Shown piece by piece: positions 20,831-29,196 of a stretch of DNA of 31,338 nt (position 1 is the stretch's first letter; each line of letters begins with the position of its first letter). The notes beneath the pieces were generated by a model that made no database searches, had not been told where the DNA came from, and saw only the letters and a program-made list of their open reading frames with translations. Origin of the DNA: Vulcanimicrobiota bacterium (GTDB lineage: Bacteria; Vulcanimicrobiota; Vulcanimicrobiia; Vulcanimicrobiales; Vulcanimicrobiaceae); assembly GCA_013043945.1 (NCBI GenBank), contig JABEUW010000173.1, positions 1 to 31,338 of the forward strand, written 5' to 3'. The position numbers and the translations under genes are program-made.

Positions 20831-22501
20831 GTGGAGCAACTGCGGGCGATACTTGCGACCCTGCAAGCGCGAATCCTGAATTTCTGGGCAGGACAGAACA
20901 GACAGGGTCGAGCCCTCGTCACCGGCGGAGCGATTGCCGTGGTTCTCGCCCTCGTTGCCTTTGGCGCGCTCCTCTTCGGGCGCGGCCCTTCCTATTCCAC
21001 GCTCTTTTCGAATCTCTCCACGAGCGATGCGAATGCGGTCCTCGGTCATCTCAAGGCCGATAAGGTTCCCTATCATATTTCTCTCGACGGGAAAACGATA
21101 TCGGTTCCCTCGGCCGACGTGAGCGCCGAGCGCATCGCGATCGCCGGGACAGGCTTGATCAAAGGCGCCGGAGTCGGATACGAAATTTTCGATCGCACGA
21201 ACTTCGGAATGACGCAGTTCCAAGAACGCATCGACAAAACGCGAGCGATTGAAGGCGAACTCGAACGCACGATCGACGGCCTAACGCCGGTGGAGGCTTC
21301 GCGCGTCAGCATCGTCACCCCCGACCACACGCTCTATAGCGATTCGCAGGAGCCGACTACGGCCTCGGTCGCCATCAAGTTACGCCCCGGCCAAGGGCTC
21401 GACGGATCGCAGGTGCAGGGCATTACGATGCTCGTTTCACGCTCCGTCGAAGGGCTCAAGCCGGTCAACGTCACGATCGTGAACCAGGATGGGCAGATCC
21501 TTCTGCCCACGCAGGTCGCCGCCAACAGCGCCTCGGCGCAAGATAACGCCCTGCAACTCACGCAAGAGCAATTGATTGCGAAAGAGCGTTACGAATCGAG
21601 CCTTCAGCAGAGCATTCAATCGATGCTCGACAGCACGTTAGGGAAGGGGCGCGCCGTCGCGCGCGTCTCGACGAAGATGTCCTTCGACGTGAACACCTCC
21701 GACGGCAAAGTCTATTCTCCCCAAGGCACCGTCCTCTCGGCGCAAAGCTCGCGCGAGTCCTACAACGGCACGCAGCCGGCGCAGCGCGCTGCGGTCGGCG
21801 TACCGGGAACGACGAGCAATATCGGCACCTATCAGGCGCTGCAAAATGCGACGACGAACGGGCGTTACAATAAATCGAAAACGACGACGAACTACGACAT
21901 CTCGGTGCAGAATATCAAGCATATCGATGCACCGGGAAAAGTCTTGCAGACCAGCGTCGCCGTTCTCGTGAACTCCACCCCGCAAACCGCGACCACCGCA
22001 GGTGCGGGCCCGGTCGTTGCGGCAGCGCCCTACGTGCTGACGCCGGCGAACGTCACGCAGATTCGTAACGTCGTTATCGCCGCTGCCGGGCTCGACCTTG
22101 CCGCAGGCGACCAAGTCAGCGTCGAAGCGATACCCTTCAACCCGGCCCTCGCGCAACGTACCGTCGCGAACGGCGTTACCACGGTCTTGGGCATTCCGCT
22201 GTGGGTCTTGCTCGCAATCGGTGGGCTCGGGCTCCTCGGAGTTGTCGGCTTCCTCGCGACGCGTGCGCGCGAATCGACGTTCGTGCCGAGCACCGACCTT
22301 CCGTCCTTCGACTCCAGTCTCACCGACGAGTTGCCGCCGTTCGAAGAGCATCCGCTCCTGGAAGGCGCTCCGGGTTTAAGTGCCCCTATGCGTTCCACCG
22401 CCGATATGACGAGAGAGCAAATGATCGAGTACGTCACCACCGTGGCACAAGAGAGCCCCGACAGCATCGGCAAGCTCGTCAAGCTCTGGCTCGCCGAGTA
22501 G
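20831..22501 (+). CDS. fliF: flagellar MS-ring protein FliF
   Basis: Inner-membrane ring on which the flagellar export gate, rod and rotor assemble. The 556-residue product has a transmembrane helix at about 31-50 (ALVTGGAIAVVLALVAFGALLF), periplasmic ring domains with SYSTLFSNLSTSDANAVL, GTGLIKGAGVGYEIFDRTNFGMTQFQE and ELERTIDGLTPVEASRVSIVTP, a second helix near 455-475 (LWVLLAIGGLGLLGVVGFLAT), and a short cytoplasmic tail (REQMIEYVTTVAQESPDSIGKLVKLWL) of the kind that binds FliG. The start is GTG 20831 with AGAGGA 6 bases upstream. It heads a run through fliG, fliH, fliI, fliJ; fliE, usually just upstream, is not in the window. Confidence 0.97.
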   Translation: MEQLRAILATLQARILNFWAGQNRQGRALVTGGAIAVVLALVAFGALLFGRGPSYSTLFSNLSTSDANAVLGHLKADKVPYHISLDGKTISVPSADVSAERIAIAGTGLIKGAGVGYEIFDRTNFGMTQFQERIDKTRAIEGELERTIDGLTPVEASRVSIVTPDHTLYSDSQEPTTASVAIKLRPGQGLDGSQVQGITMLVSRSVEGLKPVNVTIVNQDGQILLPTQVAANSASAQDNALQLTQEQLIAKERYESSLQQSIQSMLDSTLGKGRAVARVSTKMSFDVNTSDGKVYSPQGTVLSAQSSRESYNGTQPAQRAAVGVPGTTSNIGTYQALQNATTNGRYNKSKTTTNYDISVQNIKHIDAPGKVLQTSVAVLVNSTPQTATTAGAGPVVAAAPYVLTPANVTQIRNVVIAAAGLDLAAGDQVSVEAIPFNPALAQRTVANGVTTVLGIPLWVLLAIGGLGLLGVVGFLATRARESTFVPSTDLPSFDSSLTDELPPFEEHPLLEGAPGLSAPMRSTADMTREQMIEYVTTVAQESPDSIGKLVKLWLAE

Positions 22502-22530
22502 CGGGCCGGTAGAGAAGAGCGAGAACCGAA

Positions 22531-23604
22531 GTGGATTCACCGATCGTCAACCTCTCGAACGCGGGGCTGCCTGAAACACCTCTGCCGTTCGGTGACAGCG
22601 AGTCGCTGGAGATATCCGGGCCGGAGAAAGCGGCGATCCTGTTGATCACGCTGGGGCTCGAACTCTCTGCGACGATCTTTAAGTTCTTGCGCCAAGACGA
22701 AGTAGAGCGGATCGTTTTAGAGATCGCAAAGATTCCGACGGTCTCGTTGGAAAAGCGCGATGCCGTCATCCAAGAAGCCTATCAGCGTGCGATCGCCCTC
22801 AAGTACATCAACGAAGGCGGCATCGAGTACGCAAAGGAGATTCTCGAGCGATCCTTCGGGGCCGGACAGGCAGACGACATGACGAGCCGCCTCTTCGCGG
22901 CGCTCAAGCACGGCAATCCGCTCGAACTGATAAAGAATACCGAGCCCGCTCAGCTCTTACAATTCATTCAAGACGAACACCCACAGACGATCGCGTTGAT
23001 TCTCGTCTACATGCAACCCGAACAGGCGGGAGCGGTGATCTCCGCGCTGACGCCGGAGTTGCAAGCCGACGTCGCGATGCGGATTGCGATCTTACAGAAG
23101 ACCGCTCCGGAGGTGCTCGAACAGCTCGACGAGTTGCTCGGGCGTCGCTTGCTCATCAGCGGCGCGGATTTCTCGAAGGCCGGCGGCGTAGCGTCGTTGG
23201 CTTCGGTGATGAATTTCGTCGATCGCGAAACGGAGAAGAATATTCTCGACGGTCTTACCAAGCGCGATCCGGAACTGGCGCAAGAGGTCAAAAACCTGCT
23301 CTTCGTCTTCGAAGATATCATCAACCTCGACGATCGCTCGATTCAGCGCATCCTCAAAGAGGTCGACGGGAAAGAACTCGCACTCGCCCTCAAGGTCGCC
23401 AACGACGACCTTTTGGCTCGCGTCTACAAAAATATGTCGACGCGTGCCAGCCAGATGCTCAGAGAAGAGATCGAGGTTCTGGGGCCGACGCGTATGCGCG
23501 AAGTTGGAAAGGCGCAGCAACAGATTGTCGACGTCATTCGCACGCTCGAGGAGAATGGCCAAATCGTCATCGCTCGCGGTGCGAAAGACGAACGACTGGT
23601 TTAA
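22531..23604 (+). CDS. fliG: flagellar motor switch protein FliG
   Basis: Rotor protein that links the MS ring to the C ring and takes torque from the stator. The 357-residue product shows the N-terminal domain (SGPEKAAILLITLGLELSATIFKFL), the middle EHPQTIALIL motif in QDEHPQTIALILVYMQPEQAG (near 150-170), and the C-terminal torque domain with FVFEDIINLDDRSIQRILKEVD, ALALKVANDDLLARVYKNMS and EIEVLGPTRMREVGKAQQQI, which contains the charged residues facing MotA. The start is GTG 22531; GAGCGAGAACC upstream gives only a weak binding site. It follows fliF by 29 bp and precedes fliH by 21 bp. Confidence 0.97.
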   Translation: MDSPIVNLSNAGLPETPLPFGDSESLEISGPEKAAILLITLGLELSATIFKFLRQDEVERIVLEIAKIPTVSLEKRDAVIQEAYQRAIALKYINEGGIEYAKEILERSFGAGQADDMTSRLFAALKHGNPLELIKNTEPAQLLQFIQDEHPQTIALILVYMQPEQAGAVISALTPELQADVAMRIAILQKTAPEVLEQLDELLGRRLLISGADFSKAGGVASLASVMNFVDRETEKNILDGLTKRDPELAQEVKNLLFVFEDIINLDDRSIQRILKEVDGKELALALKVANDDLLARVYKNMSTRASQMLREEIEVLGPTRMREVGKAQQQIVDVIRTLEENGQIVIARGAKDERLV

Positions 23605-23625
23605 CGGGCCCGGCGAAGGTACTCG

Positions 23626-24459
23626 ATGGGGAAGATCGTACGCGGAGCTCGCATCGTCGGAGAGGCCTATCGTGTCGGCGTTCCGGATGCCCGGCCCCTC
23701 GAGGAGCCGACGGTAGCATCTCCGGATCTCCTCCGCGATGCTGATGAAGATGCGGACGAAGCGGCGCTCCGTGCGGAGTCGCAGCAGCACCCTGTTGAAG
23801 TCATCGACTGGGAATCGCTGCGCACCGAGGCGACCGCTGCGTTAGAACGCGCGAAGAGCAGTGCTCGCGAGATTGTAGAAGGAGCCTTCCGAACGGCGAG
23901 TTCGCTGCTCGAGCAGGCTCGCCGAGATCGCGATGCGATTGCCGAGGCGGCGCGTAGCGAAGGGCACGAGGCGGGGCGGCAGGAGGGCATCGCGCGGGTC
24001 GATGCGGAGATGAATGAGTTGCTCGGCCTGTTGCACGGCATCATCGAGGCGGTGCGCGACGACCGCGATCGCTTCTTACGGAATGCGGAGCCCGAACTGG
24101 TGCGACTCGCCTTGGGGGCATCGGAGCGCATCGTCCACCACGAAATATCGCAGAACGATCAATTCGTGGTCGATACCGTCCGTTCGGCGCTCACACGCGC
24201 GTTGGCGCGAAACGATATTACGATTCGTGTGAATCCCGAAGATATGGCCGTGATGCGAGAGTATCGCGAGCGCTTGCTCGCCGCCGGAGATTTCGAGCAT
24301 TTACGCTTGATCGAAGACCAACGCATCGATCGCGGTGGAGCGCTATTAGAGAGCGATTCGGGAACGATCGACGCAAAAATCACCACGCAATTGCGCGAGG
24401 TTCGCAGCGCCCTCGTTCCCGCCGACGACCTCCCCGAAATCACTGCGACGGCGAGTTAG
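23626..24459 (+). CDS. fliH: flagellar export ATPase regulator FliH
   Basis: Peripheral stalk-like partner that holds and restrains the FliI ATPase. The 277-residue product has an acidic, variable N-terminal part (about 1-65), a long charged coiled-coil (about 65-135) with EGHEAGRQEG, a segment typical of FliH, and a C-terminal globular domain with LVRLALGASERIVHHEIS, DITIRVNPEDMAVM and RIDRGGALLESDSGTIDAKITTQL, the last being the most conserved family stretch. ATG 23626 is preceded by GAAGG. It sits in the standard fliG-fliH-fliI order with a 4-bp gap to fliI. Confidence 0.93.
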   Translation: MGKIVRGARIVGEAYRVGVPDARPLEEPTVASPDLLRDADEDADEAALRAESQQHPVEVIDWESLRTEATAALERAKSSAREIVEGAFRTASSLLEQARRDRDAIAEAARSEGHEAGRQEGIARVDAEMNELLGLLHGIIEAVRDDRDRFLRNAEPELVRLALGASERIVHHEISQNDQFVVDTVRSALTRALARNDITIRVNPEDMAVMREYRERLLAAGDFEHLRLIEDQRIDRGGALLESDSGTIDAKITTQLREVRSALVPADDLPEITATAS

Positions 24460-24463
24460 ATCG

Positions 24464-25780
24464 ATGGATGCGCTCGCTTTTCGGGCCGACCGATATCTCG
24501 ACGCCATTCACGATGTCGATTGCATGCGTCAGAACGGGCGTGTATCGCAAGTGATCGGTGTCGTCGTGGAGAGCAACGGGCCAGCGATGGCGGTCGGAGA
24601 GACCTGCTGGATTCGATACCGAAGGAACGCCGACCCGGTCCTCGCCGAGGTCGTCGGTTTTCGCGACAATCGCGTGCTGATTATGCCGTTGGGCGATCTC
24701 TCGGGCATTGGAGCGGGCAGCGATGTGGCGGCATGTGGAAGAGCGTTGCAAATTCGCGTCGGTGACGAACTGCTCGGGCGCGTACTGGATGGACTCGGGA
24801 ACCCGATCGACGGAAAGGGTGGGATCGATTCGCTCAAGCTCGCCTCGGTCACCGCAAATCCGCCGGCGGCGATGCAGCGCCGACGCATATCGGAGGCTCT
24901 TCCGCTCGGCATTCGTGCGATCGATGGCTTGCTGACCTGCGGTAAGGGGCAGCGCGTCGGCGTTTTTGCCGGCTCCGGCGTGGGAAAATCGACGATCCTC
25001 GGCATGATTGCGCGCAATACCGCCGCCGACGTGAACGTTATCGCGCTTGTCGGCGAACGAGGAAAAGAGGTTCGAGATTTTCTCGAGCGCGATCTCGGCG
25101 ATGAAGGTCTACGCCGCAGCGTCGTCGTCGTTTCGACGAGCGATCAACCCGCGCTCGTGCGTATTAAAGCGGCCTTCGTTGCGATGACGGTCGCCGAATA
25201 TTTCCGCGATCTCGGGCTCGACGTGATGTTCATGATGGACTCCGTCACCCGTTTCGCGATGGCCCAGCGCGAAGTCGGGCTCGCGATCGGCGAGCCGACC
25301 ACGACACGTGGCTACACCCCGTCGGTCTTTGCCACGCTCCCGCGATTGCTCGAACGGGCCGGAACGTCGAACAGGGGAAGCATCACCGGTCTCTTTTCGG
25401 TGCTCGTCGACGGCGACGATATGAACGAACCGATCAGCGATGCCGTGCGTTCGATCCTCGACGGGCACATCGTGCTCTCGCGGAAATTAGCCTCCGCAAA
25501 TCATTACCCCGCAATCGACGTCCTCGAGAGCATTAGCCGGGTCATGCCCGATGTCGCTGACGAAAATCACCTTGCCGCATGTTCGGCGATTCGCGAATTG
25601 ATGGCGACCTATCGCGAAGCGGAGGATCTCATTAATATTGGCGCCTACGTCGCGGGCAGCAACCCGCGTATCGATTTGGCGCTCTCGAAAGTGGAAGCGA
25701 TTCGGCATTTTCTGAGGCAAGGAATGTACGAACACTCCGATTATGGGGCGACTCTCGCTTCGTTGATGAGCGTGGTATAG
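24464..25780 (+). CDS. fliI: flagellum-specific ATP synthase FliI
   Basis: Hexameric ATPase of the flagellar type III export apparatus, related to F1 beta. The 438-residue product has the N-terminal beta domain, LGRVLDGLGNPIDGKG (104-119), PLGIRAIDGLLTCGKGQRVG, the P-loop AGSGVGKST (169-177), VGERGKEVRDFLE (197-209), Walker B LDVMFMMDSVTR (252-263), and the family segment EPTTTRGYTPSVFATLPRLLERAG. The C-terminal domain ends HSDYGATLASLMSVV. ATG 24464 lies 4 bp after fliH, and fliJ starts 3 bp after its stop, so ATPase and its regulators are made together. Confidence 0.97.
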   Translation: MDALAFRADRYLDAIHDVDCMRQNGRVSQVIGVVVESNGPAMAVGETCWIRYRRNADPVLAEVVGFRDNRVLIMPLGDLSGIGAGSDVAACGRALQIRVGDELLGRVLDGLGNPIDGKGGIDSLKLASVTANPPAAMQRRRISEALPLGIRAIDGLLTCGKGQRVGVFAGSGVGKSTILGMIARNTAADVNVIALVGERGKEVRDFLERDLGDEGLRRSVVVVSTSDQPALVRIKAAFVAMTVAEYFRDLGLDVMFMMDSVTRFAMAQREVGLAIGEPTTTRGYTPSVFATLPRLLERAGTSNRGSITGLFSVLVDGDDMNEPISDAVRSILDGHIVLSRKLASANHYPAIDVLESISRVMPDVADENHLAACSAIRELMATYREAEDLINIGAYVAGSNPRIDLALSKVEAIRHFLRQGMYEHSDYGATLASLMSVV

Positions 25781-25783
25781 CCG

Positions 25784-26248
25784 ATGGCGACCTTCCGCTT
25801 CCGTCTCGACCCGGTGCTCGTGCAACGCACGCGCGTCGTCGAGCGCGAGCAGGGCCTCGTCGCTATCGCTCAGCGGGCGCACGACGTGGCGCGTGCGGAA
25901 TTTCGGAGGCTGGATGCAGAGTTCGCCGAGCATTCGCGCATTCTGCGCGAGGAGCATTCGCGTCTGAACACCGAAGAGTTGGTATTGCTCTACGGACACA
26001 TCAGCTATCTCGACCGGGCGATGGACGCCGCAAAGCGCGATCTCGACCTTCGCAGGAGCGAACTCGACGCCGCGATGTACTCCCTTCACGAAGCGATGAA
26101 GCGGAGGAAAGTCGTGGAGACCCTCAAAGACCATGCGCTCGGCGTTTTTCGTCTCGGCGAAATGCGGCGGGAGCAGAACGAGCTCGACGACGGTAACGCG
26201 CGTCGCGACGAACGTCGGACGGCGCGCAACGCCGAGATAGGAGGCTAA
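25784..26248 (+). CDS. fliJ: flagellar export chaperone FliJ
   Basis: Short coiled-coil protein that forms the central stalk of the FliI ring and escorts export substrates. The 154-residue product opens FRFRLDPVLVQRTRVVEREQ, the typical FliJ start, and is then an almost continuous charged helix (about 15-130), with a family-like C-terminal segment KVVETLKDHALGVFRLGEMRREQNELDD. Sequence conservation in this family is low, so the call leans on coiled-coil form and position after fliI. The gene ends 2 bp before the next start. Confidence 0.9.
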   Translation: MATFRFRLDPVLVQRTRVVEREQGLVAIAQRAHDVARAEFRRLDAEFAEHSRILREEHSRLNTEELVLLYGHISYLDRAMDAAKRDLDLRRSELDAAMYSLHEAMKRRKVVETLKDHALGVFRLGEMRREQNELDDGNARRDERRTARNAEIGG

Positions 26249-26250
26249 CG

Positions 26251-26901
26251 GTGATCGTCACACGCCAACGTCGGAAACCTTTCCCGGTCGGACGGCTCCT
26301 ATTGCCGCTCGTCGCCATTCTCGCGATCGTCGGGGCCTTCGTATGGCCGCCCTCGCGAGCTGCGATAACGGCCGGGCCGCTCTCGCCGGTCTGGCAGACG
26401 CTCGGTTCGCGCTTCGCCGTCGTGGCCGCTCCGTTTCATTTTGCGGCGCAGAACCAGCTGATCGCTCGCCGCAATCACGAGATCGTGATTCTGCAGGCGC
26501 AGCTCGCCGACGCACGGAGCACCTTGACGACCGTTCAGAAGAGCTCCGCCGCACTGAAATCGCGGGTACAGCAACTCGATGCGCAGGTTGCGCAAGCGCG
26601 TTCGAAGGCGTCGGCGGCGGCCGCCCAACCGCTTGCGTCACCCGGACCCTTCGGCAGCACGGCTTCTTCGGCAAGCTCGAATCTTGCCGCCTCAGCGACC
26701 CCGAACGACCGGCGCGTCGCCGCCGATTGGGCGGCGATGGATCCAAGTAATGCCGCGAAGGTCGTGCAGCGCCTGCCCGTCCCTTACGACGCGAAGATCT
26801 TCTCGCTGATGTCGGCGAGTGATGTCGGCGCCATTCTCGATAAATTGCCGGCGGCGTTCGCCGCGCGCATCACGCAAGAAAACCCGACCCTAAAGCCATA
26901 A
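26251..26901 (+). CDS. MotE-like flagellar protein (MgtE N-domain type)
   Basis: A 216-residue membrane-anchored protein with a basic N terminus, one transmembrane helix (about 14-34, GRLLLPLVAILAIVGAFVW), a coiled coil (about 75-120), an Ala/Ser/Pro linker (about 120-150), and a C-terminal domain ending in MDPSNAAKVVQRLPVPYDAKIF and ALMSASDVGAILDKLP-type repeats like the intracellular N domain of MgtE. Proteins of this build after fliJ are known as MotE or YlxF; in other bacteria MotE is a periplasmic chaperone for the stator protein MotC. The start is GTG 26251 with GGAGG upstream. Name and role are inferred from architecture and place. Confidence 0.8.
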   Translation: MIVTRQRRKPFPVGRLLLPLVAILAIVGAFVWPPSRAAITAGPLSPVWQTLGSRFAVVAAPFHFAAQNQLIARRNHEIVILQAQLADARSTLTTVQKSSAALKSRVQQLDAQVAQARSKASAAAAQPLASPGPFGSTASSASSNLAASATPNDRRVAADWAAMDPSNAAKVVQRLPVPYDAKIFSLMSASDVGAILDKLPAAFAARITQENPTLKP

Positions 26902-26904
26902 CGC

Positions 26905-28266
26905 GTGCGCTCGCCTCTCACCAATAACGTTCGGACGCGCACGATCGCCTCCGATACGCTGACGCCGATTCTTGCCTATCGAGCACTCGCACAACCCGGT
27001 GCGAGTTGCCTTTTGGAGAGCGTCGATGCGGGCGGTACGCTCTCGCGCTATTCGTTCGTGGGCCTCGATTATCGTGCGTCGAAGTGCTTCGAAAGTACGC
27101 CGACGATGTACGATGAGATTCGCGCCTTCGTCGACGCGTTTCGGCCGCCCGGAGAGGCGCCGCCGGGGGGCGGAGCGTTGCTCGCCTTTTCATACGACGC
27201 CGCGCGGGCGCAGGCACGCCTGAACGTACGCCCGCCGGACGATCCGAAAATGCCGGCCGCGGTGGTTTCGATTCCGGGGACGTGGTTGATCTTCGACCAT
27301 TATACGCATAGCCTCACGCTCTGGTGCTGCGACGATGCGAGCGGCGAGCTCGATGCCCGTATCGACGATTACGTGGCGCGCTTGCTCGAGGCACGCGCCT
27401 CGCTTCCGGGCGCATTTCGCGCTCACGGTCCGATCCATGTTAGCATGGATCGCAGCGGGTATTTGGCCCTCGTCGATCGCGCGCAACGGGCGATCGAGGA
27501 TGGCGACGTCTATCAACTGCAGCTCGGTATTCGCTTCGACGCGGCACTGGAAGGGGATCCGCTCGATTGTTATCGCGCGCTGCGCCGGCTCAATCCCTCG
27601 CCCTATATGTTCTTTGTCGATACCGAGTTCGGAGCGCTCTTCGGCGCTTCGCCGGAGTTTCTCGTCCGCCTCGACGGGCGACGGGCGCGGATTCGCCCGC
27701 TCGCAGGGACGCGAGCGCGCGGAGCGAGCCCCGAAAGCGATGCGCGGATCGCCGCGGAATTGCTCGCCGACGAAAAAGAACGGGCCGAACATGTCATGCT
27801 CGTCGATCTCGGGCGAAACGATTTAGGCTCGGTCTGCAAACTGGGGAGCGTTCGCGTCGAGGAACTTCTGCAGATCGAACGCTATAGCCACGTCATGCAT
27901 ATCGTCTCGGATTGCGTCGGTGAATTACGCGAGGATTGCGATGCGCTCGATCTCTTTGCCGCCGGTTTCCCCGCCGGCACGGTGACGGGGACCCCAAAGG
28001 TTCGCGCAATGGAGATCATCGACGACTGGGAGCCGGTAACGCGCGGATTCTATGCCGGAAGCGTTGGGCGCTGGAGCTTCGAGGGGGATTTCGATTCCTG
28101 CATTACGCTGCGCAGTCTCCACGCTCGCGACGGACGTATCTGGTGGCAAGCATCCGCCGGCATCGTTGCCGATAGCGTGCCCGCCTCCGAGTACGCGGAG
28201 ATTCTGCAAAAGACGCGCATCGCGCGCGCGATGCTCGGCCTCGACAATGAAGAAGTGACGAAATGA
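26905..28266 (+). CDS. trpE: anthranilate synthase component I
   Basis: Chorismate-using enzyme making anthranilate with the amidotransferase encoded next. The 453-residue product has the N-terminal LLES tryptophan-binding motif in SCLLESVDAGGTLSRYSFVG, GDVYQLQLGIRFD (usual GDIFQVVLS), IRPLAGTRARG, ERAEHVMLVDLGRNDLGSV, YSHVMHIVS and AGFPAGTVTGTPKVRAMEII. Ala in PLAGT is the anthranilate synthase state; aminodeoxychorismate synthase (PabB) has Lys there (PIKGT). The start is taken as GTG 26905, 3 bp after the MotE-like gene, so it is probably co-transcribed with flagellar genes. Its stop overlaps trpG by 4 bp. A dual role in folate and tryptophan synthesis through the shared glutaminase remains possible. 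Confidence 0.9.
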   Translation: MRSPLTNNVRTRTIASDTLTPILAYRALAQPGASCLLESVDAGGTLSRYSFVGLDYRASKCFESTPTMYDEIRAFVDAFRPPGEAPPGGGALLAFSYDAARAQARLNVRPPDDPKMPAAVVSIPGTWLIFDHYTHSLTLWCCDDASGELDARIDDYVARLLEARASLPGAFRAHGPIHVSMDRSGYLALVDRAQRAIEDGDVYQLQLGIRFDAALEGDPLDCYRALRRLNPSPYMFFVDTEFGALFGASPEFLVRLDGRRARIRPLAGTRARGASPESDARIAAELLADEKERAEHVMLVDLGRNDLGSVCKLGSVRVEELLQIERYSHVMHIVSDCVGELREDCDALDLFAAGFPAGTVTGTPKVRAMEIIDDWEPVTRGFYAGSVGRWSFEGDFDSCITLRSLHARDGRIWWQASAGIVADSVPASEYAEILQKTRIARAMLGLDNEEVTK

Positions 28267-28841
28267 ACGTGCTCTTCGTCGACAACTACGATTCATTTTC
28301 GTATAACGTCGTCCACTTGCTCGCCTCGCAGGGCGCGAACGTGCGCTTCATGCATGCCGACGACCCCGCTCTCGGTATCGAGACGCTCGATGAGGTCGAT
28401 GCAATGACGATCGGCCCGGGGCCCGGGGAGCCACAAGATACGCCGATGTTAGGGCGGCTCATCGGTGCGGCGATCGAGCGCGATCTCCCGACCTTTGGCG
28501 TCTGCCTCGGGCAACAGGCGATCGGCGAGAGGCTCGGCGCGCGCGTCGTCCACGCGCCGCGGCCGATGCATGGGAAGACCGATGCCATCGAGCACCTCGA
28601 GCGCGGGCTCTTTGTCGGCCTGCCGAACCCGTTTCGGGCGACGCGCTACCATTCGCTCGCTCTCGACCCAGCCTCGCTGCCCACCGGCATCGAGGTCCAC
28701 GCGCACAGCTCCGATGGTGTCGTTCAGGCGATCGCGGTGACCGGGAAGCGCTGCTTTGGGGTGCAGTTTCATCCGGAATCGGTGCTGAGCGAGTGCGGCG
28801 AGGCGCTCGTCGCAAACTTTCTCGCCCTCGCCTCGCGGTAG
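28263..28841 (+). CDS. trpG: anthranilate / aminodeoxychorismate synthase glutaminase component
   Basis: Glutamine amidotransferase (class I) supplying ammonia to the synthase encoded just upstream. The 192-residue product starts LFVDNYDSFSYNVVHLL, has IGPGPGEPQD, the nucleophile Cys in FGVCLGQQAIGE, the oxyanion-side YHSLALDP, and the His-Glu pair in FGVQFHPESVLSE. These are shared by TrpG and PabA, and in many bacteria one protein serves both. The start ATG overlaps the trpE stop (ATGA 28263-28266). No other trp genes are in the window. The gene ends the run beginning at fliF; an untailed 7-bp hairpin lies at 28876-28893. Confidence 0.93.
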   Translation: MNVLFVDNYDSFSYNVVHLLASQGANVRFMHADDPALGIETLDEVDAMTIGPGPGEPQDTPMLGRLIGAAIERDLPTFGVCLGQQAIGERLGARVVHAPRPMHGKTDAIEHLERGLFVGLPNPFRATRYHSLALDPASLPTGIEVHAHSSDGVVQAIAVTGKRCFGVQFHPESVLSECGEALVANFLALASR

Positions 28842-28902
28842 AGCGAGCGCTGGGTTGGCGCCGGGCTGGCACCGTGTGGCAGGGTGCTGCCACCCATCTC
28901 CT

Positions 28903-28989
28903 AGCCGGGGGTGAGGTGCGTCTTTGGTCGGCGAGCGATTAACTCAAGATGTAAGCGAGCCGACCAAAGACGCACCTCACCCCCCGGCT
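28903..28989 (+). repeat. conserved-core hairpin, copy 6 (30-bp stem)
   Basis: The core is at 28933-28958, plus orientation, with CTCAAGATGTA in the middle. The arms 28903-28932 and 28959-28989 pair at all 30 positions with a single extra C (one of six at 28980-28985). The arm sequence (CGGC beside the core, then GACCAAAGACG on the right side) is unrelated to the arms in the block after recX, yet the core is the same length and largely the same sequence. Confidence 0.95.
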
Positions 28990-29021
28990 GTATCCGCTCC
29001 CGCCCGTCGCGCCGGGGGGCC

Positions 29022-29050
29022 TTGACTCCTTTGGCGACCTTTGATACGTT
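29022..29050 (+). promoter_or_regulatory. putative rpoB promoter
   Basis: TTGACT (29022-29027), 17-base spacer, TACGTT (29045-29050). The -35 is good and the -10 weak. It lies 33 bases after the copy 6 hairpin and about 145 bases before the rpoB ATG, the only place for a promoter specific to rpoB. Confidence 0.4.
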
Positions 29051-29196
29051 ACTCGCCTATGCCCTTCGGCGCGTAAGCCACAAAAAGAGCGCGAGCCAAT
29101 CCGACCGGCCGGATCTGCTCGTGCTTTGATGTTGCGCGAGATTCGCGAAGGACACGTGCCCACCCCTGTCTGGACAAGGTAACAAAGAGAGAACGA

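Larger units (their letters stand above)
28842..29196. other. intergenic region between trpG and rpoB
   Basis: About 355 bases without a supported gene. It holds a small hairpin GTGGCAG/CTGCCAC (28876-28893, no T-run), the very long conserved-core hairpin copy 6 (28903-28989), a candidate rpoB promoter (29022-29050), and the rpoB untranslated leader. No tRNA-like fold or leader of known ribosomal class was seen. Confidence 0.8.

Noticed and set aside
26905..28266. PabB (aminodeoxychorismate synthase) instead of TrpE
   Set aside because: The PIKGT Lys of PabB is replaced by Ala (PLAGT), and the LLES tryptophan-site motif is present; a dual role cannot be fully excluded.
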